Position numbers and translations under genes: made by a program. A model generated the notes under the pieces. The model did not search any database. It saw only the letters and a list, made by a program, of their open reading frames with translations, and had not been told where the DNA came from. From Oopsacas minuta (Eukaryota; Porifera; Hexactinellida; Lyssacinosida; Leucopsacidae), in assembly GCA_024704765.1 (NCBI GenBank), contig JAKMXF010000333.1, forward strand, positions 186,001 to 250,000: DNA of 64,000 nucleotides, read 5' to 3'. The stretch's first letter is position 1. The number at the start of each line of letters is the position of its first letter. Below, in pieces: positions 46,001 through 61,000 of the stretch.

Positions 46001-49000
46001 TTCTATTATCAATCTAGATATAATTAATCTACAAAATCAACGAACTTTCTCTTTGTTTGGAGGAATTAAAGAACCACTAACTAACAGTACACTGCTCACC
46101 ACAGTTGCACACATATCATCTACTATAGAACTCCTTCTCCCGGGAACCACTTTAAACAGAATCTTAATGGCTCCAAACATAGCAACTAACCTACTCAATA
46201 CTTATATCATTATTGATCCTTTTGCTATAAGAGACTATATAGGACTCCCAGTACAAGAGATTACTGATGGTGATGCAGCTATAGTTACACTCTTAATACC
46301 ATTCACTGCAGCAACTGAGCTCATTACCTACATTTTGGATATGAGAGATGGATTTCTTACTCTAAATTTTAATTTACCAGTACTAGGAGGTCTAACTGTT
46401 CCCACCAACATTATAATACAGGATAAACCTCTTGCTACATCGGTAGATACACAGTACAGACTGACAGGTGGCATTGTTATCAATAATTCTCTCATTACTC
46501 CTGTATCAAGCGTGTTGATTCAGCTCACTGAGGAAGATGTAAGAAACATTAAATCTCTTCAGACAACTGCTACAGAAGCAGGGAATACTTACCTAATCGC
46601 AGATAATTTTGCTTATAATACAGACAATGAAAGTGTTTCTACGATCAATGATGGAGATGGATTGTTAGCCTTTGGCTATATCCCAGATGATGTTCCTCCT
46701 AACCTTCTAGACTGTTCCATTGACTTGACATCTTCACTTTTGAATCTTACATTTGATGAGGCAGTTAATCCATTTAGCCTTAAGATATCCCTGGTTGGTA
46801 TCTACGCTTTAAATGATACATCAGTTGCTACTCCATCTTACTTCCTTCAAGAGAGTACTGTTCTTGGAGGTGTTGACACCCTTATTCAAGTATTATTTGT
46901 GGATACTGATGTCTCGAATCTCGCCAGAATACCTCTTCTATTCTCTAATGAGAATACAACATTTATCATTTTACTCTCCACTGCAGTAGCAGATACAAGT
47001 GGTAATGTAATTATTGATAGATCTGAGTTATGCGTTCCTAAATTATTTATCAAGGAAACCACCTCTCCAACTTTACTCGCATTCTCCCTGGATTTAGAAG
47101 AAGATATATTGACTCTCACTTTCGATGAGGTAGTTAGTGTCCCTTCAATTCGATTTCCAAGTCTAACAATACAAAATGATCGAACAAATCCTACAGTCGA
47201 ATTTAGCCTCACTTTTGAGAGTACTGTATTAGGTAATAATAACCGTTTCATAACTATCCAACTTATTGGACTTGATGCCAATTCTTTGAAACAAGCTAAC
47301 CTTGCTAATTCAATTACAGATACATTCCTTGCTTTAGAGTCATCATTCATAAACGATGCATTCGGAAACCAAGTAAATATGATTTTGCGATCAAATGCTC
47401 TAGCTGCAACTTCTGTACAGAATGATACTAAAGCTCCTTTACTAGTTGAATGTGAAATTAATCTTTCATTCGGTTATTTACTTTTAGAATTTTCAGAGGC
47501 GATAAATTTGAATACCTTTGATACTGACAAGCTTACTCTTTATTCATCACAGAATAGAAATAACGAATATTCCATTCTTATGGCTACTTTTGTTAATGTC
47601 AGTACAGCTTTCCTAAGACTTGATTTATCACAAGCAGACCTTATCATTCTGAAGAACTTGTCAGCCTTTGGAATAATCGCATCTAACGACACCAACGGAT
47701 TTCTGTCGATAGCGTCTGGCATATCTGATATTGTAGGTTTAGCACTTGAGTCTGTAGTTACACCTAGAGAGTGTATAGTTGTCGCAGATGTTGTAGGTCC
47801 TCGGGTGCTTGCATTTTCACTTGACATGAACACGGGCAACTTTACACTACATTTTGATGAAATTCTATCCACTACCAATCTTAACTTAACCACTATCACG
47901 CTTATAGAGACTCCATCCTCAAATTCTAGATACTTCACTCTTACGAGCACTTCCACTTTCTCTATCAGCAACAATTCTCTTACTATTTATGTCACTCTTT
48001 CTAATGGAGACCTTGATGGTATCAAAGGCCAGCAAATATGTACAACAGTTGACATATGTTTTCTTGCTAATGAAGAAGGGTTGATATTTGATGAATATGA
48101 TAATCCTACTCCTAGACGTAATTTCGTAGACGCTTTACAAGCATCTGTACTTGGCGTAGACTTTGATAACCCAACATTTGAACAGTTCGTGAGTTTTGAC
48201 CTTAACACTGGAATATTAATTATGTCCTTCTCCGAGAGTATGCTCTCTACCTCAGTAAATTTCAACTCTTTATCTCTAGCTGAAAATATCGGTTTAAATA
48301 ACGAAGTTGTTTTTACCTCTGGTACAGTGTTAGACAGTTCTTCTACTAATCTTGTACTGCAAATCCCATTGGCAACAATTAATCTTATCAAGGATGTCAC
48401 TACTCTTTGCTCATCCACTAGTAATTGTTTTATAAACTTTGATCATACTAGTTTCATTACTGATGTTGCTGGAAACAGAATTGAGGAATTTACAGTTGTT
48501 CTATTTGTTGACGCTGAAAAGTTACAGCCATTGACATTAATTGAGGATCTTTATGGTCCAAATATCACTCGATTTGATTTGGATCTTGAAAATGGGACAT
48601 TATTTCTGAAGTTTGATGAAGTTCTTGCTTTTGGATCACTTGATCCCAGCCAAATAACCATTCAAAGTTCGTTCAACTCAACTCTCAGCTACACTCTTAC
48701 AACACCAAGTTTATCACTAGTTGAACTATTTGATAATTTCTCAGTTCAACTTTTAGATATCGATATTTATCAGCTAAAGAGTACTCCTGGCTTAGCTAAG
48801 AACGAATTAAACACATTCTTAACTCATTCTAATCTGGTAGCAAGAGGGACCGGCCCCTCTCCCGATACTGCAGTAGCTAGGATTAATGGATTAAATTCAC
48901 TACAGGCTAGTTTTGTTCGTCAAGACACCTTTGATCCGGTCCTTATATCCTTTGATTTGTTAGACCTGGATTCTGGCATTATTTTAATACGCTTTTCAGA

Positions 49001-52000
49001 GCCAGCCGATCCTACAACCTTAATCCCAGCCCTGTTTTCCCTGCATTCTACATCTACAGGTGGAATAACATACAACTTGACTGGAGGAGTAGCTACTTTT
49101 GATGTCTCCGATACTTTGAGACTTACTTTATCAATTCAATTATCAGGATTTGATATACAAGCTATACAAGGTAATGCTGCTTTGGGAACATCCCTGAGTA
49201 ACACATTTTTGTCTGCTCAAGTCGGTGCTGTTCTAGATTCTTCCAACAACATGCTATCTCCTGTATTGCCTTCATCACCTTTGGCCGTTCTTGATATTAT
49301 ACTAGATACTAGTCCAGCTGTTTTGTATTCATACTCACTGGATATTAATTCTGGGTTTCTCACTCTAACATTCTCTGATGTTGTGATTGCTAGTACACTA
49401 AACGCAGACAGGCTTACTCTTATTAGTACGTCTATTGTTGCAGATTCTAACGCTGAAGAACTAAGGTACAGCCTAACGGGAGGCACCTCAAGTAGCTCTA
49501 ATGGTTACTCAATTGCAATCCGGCTCACTTCAACTGATTTCAATCAGTTGAAATTGAGGCCTGACCTCGCCACTAGTGTAAACAACACATTTTTACTAAT
49601 GTCAGCAGAGATAATAAGCGATGCTAGTAATGTTGGAATCACTGCCATTCTCCAGAATGGACTTCAAGTGACAGAGTTTGTTGATGATTCGATCAGGCCA
49701 TATGTTATTGGTTTCTCTTTTTCTCTGGAAGAGGGTATTCTATCGATATTCTTCACAGAAGTCATGGATATTCGTACCTTCATTCCATCTGGATTCATTC
49801 TTTACAATATGAATTCTACTAGCACTCCCTTCTTCAGTTACACGTTAACTGCTGGCACATCCTCGATTGGAATTCAGCCCACCTATGTCAACATTAGTTT
49901 AAGCCTATTTGACTTGAATGCTTTAAAGCAACAGCAATTATTAAGCACGAATATTAATAATACATTCTTATCCTTATCTGAAGGTGCTCTACTTGATACA
50001 GCAGGAAATCCAGTTTTTGCTTTAGAACCTACACAAGCTAGTGGTTTTAATGTTGATTTTACTGTACCGAATCTCGATAACGTTGTACTTGACCTCAACA
50101 CAGGTTTCCTCCTGCTTGAATTCAGTGAAGCTGTAATACCAGACAATATTACTGAGTTAGTTTCTATTCAAAATACTGAATTAATTACTAATGAAACTTT
50201 CAGGATTGATCTCACTGATTCAATTGTTTCCTCACCAAGCGGATCATCAATCATCACTATTGAGCTATCTCCAGAAGATATCGCTGTTATTAAAACAAAT
50301 ACATCATTAGGATTTCTGGTTTCATCATATATTCGATTCGAACCTGGTATTACTGATTATGCTGGATTATCCTTATCTTTAACTCCCACAAATGTTACGA
50401 TGATTACTATTGGAATAACTCCTATACAAGATACTAATGGACCCCAAATTCGAGAATTTACACTTGATATGGATAGAGGCTTACTAACCATTACTTTCTA
50501 CGAGACTATTGTTTTTGGATCCTTCCGGAAAGATTTGCTAGTCTTAACTAATAACATGAGTTCTCAACTACCCCTTCTAGACAGTCAGGTCATTATTTCT
50601 ACACCCAGGATAGAAGGAGTGCTTTTGTCAAATTCTCTTCTAAACCAGCTAAAGGCTATACCAGATCTTGCTACCTCACTATCCGACACCTATCTCTCAC
50701 ATGTAGCTGGCCTTGCAGTGGATATTCTCGGACAACCTTCGTTCGCTTTAAATACCGACCTTCAGGCAGTTACTTTTATCCCTGATCGTACTTCACCCGT
50801 GCTCATTTCGTTTAGCTTGAATCTTAATGGATCATTAACTTTAGAATTTGATGAAACCATGAACCTAACTAGCATTATGCCTTCTGGGTTTTACCTTGTT
50901 TCAAATACTTCGGATTCTAGATATATATTTACTGATTTTGCAAATGTATCCTCTCAAAACACTACCATCTATATTATTCTATCGAAATCAGATATTGATG
51001 GTATCAAGGCTTCGGACTTAGCAAAGACCAGTAATACTTATCTGTTTTTGACCGAATTTTCTATTACTGATACCTCAGGTAATGGCCCCAACTCAACTTC
51101 TTCTTTACTAGTAACTAACTTTACTCCTGATTCTGATATACCGATCTTTTTCAGTTTTTCGATTGACATTATTAATGGGGTTCCCTCTTTCCTATTCAAT
51201 TTCAGCGAGCCTATTCAAGCTAACTTAGTTAATTTCTCAGAAATCTCCTTCCTTACTGTCCTAAATTCTTCAACTGTATTCCAACTCACTACTAGTTATG
51301 CCCTCCAAAACTCTAAATCCTTGCAAATTTTACTCAGTGAGACAGACTTACTTGTATTGGAAAGCATCAGAAATACTGGATTTGCTGTCAACGAATCTAA
51401 AACATTATTCGAATTTTCTACATTAGCTTTCCAAGATACATCTGAACATTTTGTTAATGGTAACTTTGGTAACGTTATCCCACCAATTCCTTCGGATCTT
51501 ATCCCACCAAGACTTCAGAGCTTTTCCTTTGACTATGACAAGGGGCAGTTCCTCTTTGTTTTTTCTGAAGAGGTTATTCCTGAGTCGCTAGATTTACGAC
51601 AGCTTACTATCCAGGCATCTGCTAATAGTACGGCTATTTCTTATCGTCCCTCTTATTCGGGGTCTGCTTCTTCCCTCACACTTAACACTATCCTCGCTAC
51701 CTTATCCCAGAATGACATAGATGGTTTCAAAGGTGTTAGTGGTCTAGCTGATTCAGAAAATACCACCTTTGTTTCTAAATTTTCTGGTTTAATACGAGAT
51801 TCAGCAACTATTGCGTCTATATCAATTTCCAGTAGCAATGCTCTGCAAGTAACTTCTTATGAGGGAGACACAACCAGTCCTCTTCTTTTGAGTTTCTCAG
51901 TTAATTTAAACCCTGGCCAACCGATTACACTGATATTTTCTGAGACTATCGATATTTCTTCTCTCATACTTGACCAATTTGTTCTCCAAAGCGATAGCTC

Positions 52001-55000
52001 TAATCCTCAATACACGGAAGATTTCTCTGGAGCTGAATTTGTCTTACAAAATGCAGCAATAATTAAATTCTTTTTACCCCTTTCGACTCTTGATAGAATC
52101 AAACGTATTGACGAATTTGCCACTGAAGTAGAAAATACATTCTTGTCAATAGCAGAAGGTGCAGCTGCTGATACCATTGGTAAGATTATTCAATCTGTTA
52201 TACTACCTGCAACATCGGTTGAACGTGATCTCTCACCACCCAATGTGATTACCTTTGATCTCGATATGGTGAGTGCTGAATTGACTCTATACTTCGATGA
52301 AACAGTTGATGCTAGTACTTTAGACCTTACAAAGTTTACGCTCCATGCTGCTAGAATATCCACTTCTTCTAATTTTACGTTTGACCAGGCTATTTCTATT
52401 ACTACTGGTAATACATCCGTAATCCATGTAATCTTAAGTGGGGATCTTGATGGTATTAAATTGAAGCGTCTCTGTAGCAGTAATCTTACTTGTTTCCTAA
52501 CTTATGTTGAAGGGGGAGTCATAGATCTAGGTGGACAAGTAATGCAATCTCTTAATATTACAATGGCTCCAGTTGTCACTAACCTTATTGCTGATATAGT
52601 CGGACCCAAACTTATTCTTTTTAACAGTATTGATCTAAATACTGGTATTATTTCACTTATTTTGGATGAACCGACAGTAGTATCATCGATTGACCTCACT
52701 GCATTCTCTCTGAAGTCACTATTTACTGGCGAGCGGAGTGTTTATTCTCTTCAAGCTAGTACCGTATTATATGTCGATGGAAGAGAAATTTCTTTTGAAC
52801 TTGGAATATCTGATTTACTCACTTTAAAGAGTGATCCCTTTCTTTGCTCTTATAGAGGTAACTGTTATGCTAGCTTCACTAGTGAATTCATCCAAGACTA
52901 TTATGGTAACATCGCAACTTCAGTAACATTAGAGATGCCTGGTTTTCTTGTTCATACGTATATTCAAGACTCGTCACGGCCTATTCTTACTTCTTATTCT
53001 TTGGATTTATCTGACAATTTTCTTAATTTAACTTTCAATGAGCCGATCTCTTTCTCAACCTTTAGATTAGACGGTATTGTATTGCATTCTGCGCCTAATA
53101 CTATCGAATACTTTATTTTCTCATCTAGTATCCCAAGTCAACCTATTTTTAGTTTGATTTCTATCTCTATTTCTGATAAGGACTTCAATCTCTTGAAGAA
53201 CACTACTATAGCACGTTCCTCAGATTCCACCATCCTATCATTATCTTCTTTTACGATCCGAGACAATGCTCTTTTTCCGAACGATGTTCAAGAGATCTTC
53301 CCCAATAGTTCATTCACCCCTAGCTTATTTATCCAGGACACAACCTCCCCTACTGTAGTTGAATTTATAGTAAATCTAAACCAAAATCATATTATCATCA
53401 CATTTTCTGAGACTCTTCTCATAACCACCATTAACCTGGGAGGATTCACCTTGAATAATTTGCAGAACTCTTTTTCACCTGCTAGCCTAAATGGTTCTGC
53501 GATAATTGCTGTAGAACTGAATGATTATTTTATTATTACATTACTCCCCCCTCGTAGTGTTATTATCACTCTCAAAACTTCACCTAGCATTGCAACAAAT
53601 GGATCAAATACTTATCTATCTATTGAAGCTGGATCGTTTTCGGATAATGTGCCCAATCTAAATGATGAATTCAGTCTTGTTATTGCTAGTGATGTTGTAC
53701 AAGATTCAGAGCGTGTAGAGTTGTTGGAATACTCTATTAACATGAATATTGGTATTCTAAGTCTCACTTTCAACGATGTAATTTTAACCGAATCTTTCCA
53801 GCCGGATTCATTTATTCTTCAGGCTAGTTTATCTCGTTCAGAAGGTCCTTACTATCAGCTTACTAGTTCAAGTATTGCTTCTAATCCAGATGGTTATGAA
53901 CTAATTGTTAACCTGAATTCAGATCTACAGGGGATTAAATCGCAAACCGGTCTCATCACTTCAATTAACACCACCTTCCTGACTATGGCTGCTGACGCAA
54001 TTGATGATTCATTTGGTGTTGACATCATAGCAATAACAGACGGTAGTCCCCTACAAGCCAATGATGTAATTCCTGACTTGTTACCCCCAGTACTTCTTGA
54101 TTTTACTATTGATCTCAGTATTAACCTGATAAATCTCACTTTCTCAGATACTATTCTCCTTTCTAGTGTTAATCTAACTCATATACTTTTGCAATCTCAA
54201 TCAAATCAAACCGTCCTGAATTTGAGTGAAAACTCTTTTGCCCTAACTGGAGGAGATATTATGTTATTTTCGGATGGGACTATTGTTTCTATTTCTCTCC
54301 TTGATGACGATAGCGATATAATTAAATTTATAGGCAATCTAAGTTATTTATCGTTCTCATCAAATTTGTTACGAGATATCTCTTTGAATCGAGTTGTCAG
54401 AGTACTATCTACTTCTGCTCAGGAGGCTAGCCTCATAATTGCAGATATGGTGAGTCCTTCTATTCTTTCCTTCACATTAGATCTCAACACAGGTCGTATT
54501 ATCATTACATTTGATGAAGTTATGCGATTATCAAGCATTGATGGATCTTATCTCATATTACAAACTCACTCAAATTTTTCTGAGTCAACCAATTATGTGA
54601 CAATTGGATCTGGTATTGTAAGATATTACACTCCATCTAGACTTGATCTCAATATTATTAATCTCGATTTCAGGTCTGAAATACTCAACATTATCAAATC
54701 AGATACGAACTTTGGTTTATCACCAGGAAATACCTTTCTTTCTCTAATTGATATATTAGGTATGCAAGGATTTAGTGGAGTAGGTAGGGATTTAGGAGGA
54801 GTTCTTACTCGTTCTATTAATCCTGATTTCGGAATACCTGTATCCAACGTTATTCCTGATATAATACCTCCCACTCTCCAGTCGTTTGTTTTAGATTTAA
54901 ATACTGGTGTTATAAATCTTACATTTTCAGAATCTGTAAACCCTGATACATTTGTTCCTAATGTTCTCAACTTTCAAAGTTCTAAATTGTTTGGTGAAAA

Positions 55001-58000
55001 CTCTTCTATGTACTCCCTTACCTCAGGAAATGCTGTTGTCACCAATCATACAACACTGACTGTACAATTAGGATTTTTTGATCTTAATCAAATTAAGAAT
55101 ATTTCTACTCTTGCTATTGACAAGAATTCTACATTTATTACATTTAATTCGTCTCTTTCCAGCGATTACAGCGGAAATCAAGTCGTCGAAATTGTAAACG
55201 GATTTGGTCTCCTGGCCTCTAGTTTTATTTCTGATGAAACTGAACCTGAATTGTTGAGATTTTCCTTGGATTTGAATACTGGTACCTTACGTCTCTACTT
55301 TGATGAAGTTTTGGATATTATATCCATTAACCCACAACTAATCCAACTCCGTAACTCTACTAATGTCTCATCTCAAATTTCTCTCGTGAACTCTACATTC
55401 TTGCAATTATTAACTAATGAATCAGTTGTTCTTATTATTGATATTTATCTGCTTAATGAAGTCAAAGCCTCTCTAATTGGATTGACCCCAAATTCTACGT
55501 TTATCTATCTCGATCCTGGGGCAGTCTCTGACAGAATGTTTAATACTATTCCGGATAGTATCATTTCAACAGCTGTAGTTATTCCCGACACCACTCCTCC
55601 AACTCTCCAATCCTTTTCTTTAAACCTTAATTCAGCTATATTAACTTTAGTTTTTGACGAATCAATATCTTCTAAGTCTGTTAATGTTTCAAGGATAACA
55701 CTTATTAGTTCCCTTAATTCCTCTTTTCCTAATCGCAGTTATACTTTAACATCTATCGATTCTGTTATATCAAATGATGAACAAGTCACTCGTATACAGC
55801 TAAGTGACTTTGATCTAAATGAAATTAAGCTCCGAGACATGCTCGCAACCTCATCTGAAGACACATACCTAGCGATTGAGGAAAATTCTCTCACAGATTT
55901 GAGGAACAATTTTAACCTAGCTGTCACAATATCCATGGCACCAAAAGTATCAATATTTACACCAGACACAATCTCGCCTATTCTCACTTCTTTTGATCTT
56001 GATATGAATTTGGGGATATTAACACTCTTTTTCTCTGAAACAGTTAACTCTTCTACCTTAAATATAACTACGCTTTCTCTACAATCCTCCGTCACCTCTC
56101 CCATTCAGATCGTATCTATTTCAGGCGGTATGTTTTCACCTGAACCTGGTACAAGTATACAATTGTCATTGCTTGAAGATGATGTCAATTTACTGAAATA
56201 CAATGCTAAACTGGCTACAGATAGCCAGAACACTTTTATTTCTACTTTAGAATTTGCTGTCCAGGATATGAATCGCAATCCAATGACCCCTATTTCACAT
56301 AGTGCTGCCCTCAAAGTGACTAATTTTACCTCCGATATAGAACAACCCTCACTTCTGTTTGCTTATTTGGATATGAATAATAGTGCAATTACACTCGGTT
56401 TTTCTGAAACCATCTTGCATACTGATATTTTTCCTTCCATTTTCACTCTCATGGCTACAAATCAACTCATGGTAAATACTACCTCTCACAGATACTCTCT
56501 GACTACTGGTGTTACCTCGCAAATCAACAACACTGTTATACGTATCCAGATAGAACAAACTGACCTGGATATTATTAAGGGCCTATCTATTGTTAATCTC
56601 ACAGGAGGGCCTCCGTTCTTCTCGTTCCCAACTGCATTTGCTTTTGATGCATTCAATAATTCTATAAACTCTATAAATACTTCTTCTGCCAGACAATTTG
56701 ACATATTAATCAGAGACCAAACCAGACCCAAACTTATTAGTTTTGCGTCGCTGAATCTCAATTCTCAAGAAATTGAACTGCTATTTTCAGAAACTATTGA
56801 CCTTAATTCTATTCGTTTTGATGATTTGAGAATGAGTAACTTCTTTGGACCTAGTCCTGGCATTACACTTAGTTTTGTCAACATTACTAATGGATCTATT
56901 CTCTCTACTGGCATTACAAACTCTCTGACCATTTCCATTAGCACTTTTGATATTAATAATATCAAGGCGAATCCTTCAATCTGTTCTCTGAAGAGCAGTT
57001 GTTATATACGATTGGGTGAATATTTTCTGACTGACTCTGCCGGAAATATTTTAGAACCTGTTCTTGATAGTACAACTGGATTTATAGTTGATAATTATTT
57101 TGCTGATACTATTCCTCCTAATCTAGCCTCTTTTTCATTTGATTTAGATTCTGGGGTTGTTCTTTTTGCATTTGATGAAACTGTCCAGCGGACAACTTTC
57201 CGCACAAATCAGATTTCGTTCTCTTCTACTTCTACTGGAATTAATTATTTCCAGCTACCAGATATCCCCATCGACTCTCAATTTGACACTCCAACAATTC
57301 AATTCACTATCCCTCCAACTAGTCTAAACCAACTCAAATGCCAACTGATTGCTCTTACACTTAATACCACAGTAATTGCTCATACAGAGTTGATGGTTTC
57401 TGACATGGTTTTCCCTATCCCCCTTCTTGTTGTTCCAAGAGTATTTGGCTCTAATGCCCTCATTGCGGATGCTTACTATCGTGACACTACCAGTCCTGTC
57501 TTATTAGAATTTACTGAAATGAATATCGATGAAGCCTCACTTACTCTCCGATTTTCTGAACCAGTAGCTCTCAACTATCTTGACTTTACTCATATTTCAA
57601 TACATTCAGGTCTTGTTACAGGGCAAAGTTATACATTGCATCCTGGATCCGCAACACCAGTTGATTGTACCTCAGTTAAATTTTACTTTAGTGATATTGA
57701 TTTGGTTGCGATAAAGCTTAACTCCCAACTCGCTATCTCACGTGAGACAAGCTATACATCGGTTCTTAGCAATGCTACCCGAGATTTATCTGGGAATTAT
57801 CTAGTGGGAAATAGCACTCGTTTCCTGGCTTCATCTTATGTCCGGCCAAACACACATCCTAGTTTATTGTCGTTCAACTTAGATATTGATTCAGGCGAGT
57901 TAGTACTTACATTTGATGATGTAATGGATATTTCGAGTATCGCTTACTCACGATTGACATTGGGTCTCAGCCTTGATATTCCCACTCTATCCGATGGAGA

Positions 58001-61000
58001 GAAATATACCTTAACACGTGGTTCCACTCCTAGCACTGATGGATATATAGTTCTTATTAATATTCATCCCGAAGACCTAAACTCCATTAAATTGCGTACC
58101 TCACTCTCTACCAGTAAAAATTCTTCTTACTTGCAAATTACAGCTGAAGCAATTGCTGACGTAGAATTTCTACACGTTAGAGAAGTTATCTTACAAGTTA
58201 CTAACTATACAGCTGATACCACCTCTCCTCAACTATCTCGTTTTTCCCTCAATCTCACCACTGGTTTGATGTCTCTCTTATTCAATGAAGTTGTGAATAC
58301 TCAAAGTTTTAATGTTACTCTACTCTTCCTCCAAAATTCAGTTTCTAACATAACCTCAGATCGAACATATCGACTTACCGGTTCAAGGAATTTACCGACA
58401 GAAAATTTAATAGAGTTAGACATATTTCTAAATGATTACGATTTAAATCAACTCAAGCGATTTGATAATATTGGAACTTCAACTGCTAACACGTTTATAT
58501 TTTTCAGTTATCGACTGGTTGATGACATGAACTTCAATCCTATTACTCCTATCCTCGCTACCATGGCACTATCTGCTTATACTCATACGGATGACTTGAT
58601 TGATCCAGAATTACTTTCTTATTCTCTCGACCTGAATCTCGGTCTAATTATGCTCAATTTTAGTGAGACAGTTAATGTTTCATCCTTTAATCCTTTTGCA
58701 CTTAAGATACAATGTTGTTCCAATACAATCCTGGTAACTCAGAGTTATTCTTTCACTGAAGATACACGTGCACGTGTGTTCTCTTCTCAAACTGTAGGAG
58801 ATCATATCTTACTTGTAGACATCAGTGTTTCTGATTTAAATGAGATAAAACGTCTGACTAGCATAGCAACCAGTAGGGAGTCTAGTTATTTATCCACAAC
58901 TGAAAATCTTATACTCGACATGGCAGATAACAAACTTGTTGCAATTCCCTTCATTGAAGCACTTCAGGCTGTATCTTTTACCTCGGATACTACTCAACCT
59001 ATTCTTGATTCATTTTCCCTCGATCTTAATTCTGCCCTACTCAACCTTACATTTTCTGAAACTGTACTTTCATCTTCTTTTCAGCCAAACAATCTCTCTA
59101 TTCATGACAACTCCACTTCATATTATTCTTTTCTGTCCAGTTATCCCATAACTAACAATAGCTTTATTCAGTCAATTTTGCTTAGCTTTGAAGATATGAA
59201 TAACTTGAAATCTCTCACTACTATTGCTACTGCCAGAGATACGACCTTTTTATTCCATTCTGCTGGATTTATTGAGGATATGAATTCGAATGCAATCCTC
59301 GAATTGCAGGCTAATATTATCGCAAGTTCCTTTATTCCTGATACAACTCCAGTTGATCTGGTTTGTTATACCCTCGATATGAATACAGGAGAGATTATGA
59401 TTACTTTTTCTGAATCTGTCAATTCATCTTCCATATCTGCTAGTTATATTTCTATTCAATCTACAAGAAATATATTAGAATCAAACATTTCCGTACAGTT
59501 AATCAGCATACAAGCTACTGCTAATCCTACACACATATTAACAGTTCTAATTAACAACGAGGATCTCAATTTAATTAAAGCAAATACTCAACTTGCTACT
59601 GATATAAACAATACATACTTGGCCGTCGGAATGATGGCTATTCAGGATATGAATAGAAATAATCTTTCTCCCATCAGCAATCTGGATGCTTTGATTACTT
59701 GTGGATATACTCAAGACAGTACACCTCCAATCTTAATTGCATTTGATTTGACTATGGAAGGGGGCCATATCCCTGTGATAGTCCATCTCCAGTTTTCTGA
59801 GACAGTTAATGCAAGTACGCTAATTATCCCATATATCACTCTCCAAGCAAATCTGTCAATTGATCCATTATACGCATATACTCTAACGAGTGGTGAATTC
59901 ACACGAGTAGATTCTGATGTTTTAACTTTTACGATAAGTGACTCTGATTTGATAACTATTCAAGATTTGGTTCCTATTTTACAATCTGAAAACACGTCCT
60001 ACTTATCGATATTAGAAGATGCCGTTCAGGACATGAATAGCAATTTCTTATTGGAGGTGCAAAACGATAGTGCAATTCTTGTTACTCAATACGTGATAGA
60101 TTTGACTACTCCAGATATCTCTTCATTTGAACTCGACTTAGACCTAGGTGCACTATTTATCACATTTACCTCTCCAGTCATACTCTCTAGCTTTGATATT
60201 ACATCACTGACTCTACATAGTTCCCGTTTGAATACTTCTATTGGACTCAATCTATCCTTTTTCGAGGACAGTGTTGCAATCAGAGATACTATAATCCGCT
60301 CTTCAATTAGTGTTGATGACTTAAGTTTCATTAAATCTACTGCTGATTTTGGTGGAACAGTAGAAAATACTTATCTCTCTTCTGGCTACAACCTTGCTGT
60401 TGGTCCAAACGGTAATCCTACCACGTTCATTTTACCTGAAAATGCTCTACAAGCAAGTTTTGTATATCCAGACAAGACAAGGCCCAATTTATTAAAGTTT
60501 GACTTTGAGTATGATGCTATGATAACTCGCCTTTATTTTGATGAACCAATGAGTATTTTATCTTTAAATGCTCTTGGGTTCACCTTGCAAAATACACAAA
60601 GTTCACCAACTGCAACACATACTCTGACAAACATTACATCTAATTCACGTGATGGAAATGTTGTTTCTATCTTGCTTAGCCTTGCTGATCAGAATACACT
60701 TAAATCTATCCCTATCCTAGTTGTAAGCAACTCATCAACTTTCTTGGCTATATCACCCCTTGCAATAACAGATACTAGTGGAAATCTTGTCAATGAAATA
60801 CCTATCTCAGATGCTTTAGCTGTTGGGGAGTTTGGCGCTGATATGTCAATCCCAGAACTGTTATATTTTAGCTATAATGCTAACGTTGATACTCTCACTC
60901 TTTATTTCTCTGAGACAGTAAATACTCAATCCCTGAATATCTCTGCTATTACTTTATCAGACCGTGTATTTAATGGCTCACTCAATGTTAGCTATCATTC

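Larger units (their letters stand above)
43680..52226 (+). repeat. Super-repeat copy 6 (23 units, 8547 nt)
   Basis: Anchors, phases 1-23: 43716, 44088, 44472, 44850, 45210, 45582, 45951, 46338, 46722, 47091, 47460, 47823, 48198, 48582, 48963, 49341, 49722, 50091, 50466, 50820, 51165, 51531, 51903. The phase-5 tail (45477-45533) has lost the A-I-T-D-G-N wording but keeps length and position. All four cysteine units are intact. Confidence 0.9.
52227..60839 (+). repeat. Super-repeat copy 7 (23 units, 8613 nt)
   Basis: Anchors, phases 1-23: 52263, 52632, 53004, 53373, 53739, 54111, 54480, 54894, 55269, 55623, 56001, 56370, 56754, 57141, 57522, 57882, 58251, 58629, 59022, 59376, 59751, 60135, 60507. 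This is the longest copy, partly because phase 7 has a glycine-rich tail insert (about 54759-54833). It is the only copy in which the phase-12 unit has lost its cysteine pair. Confidence 0.9.
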
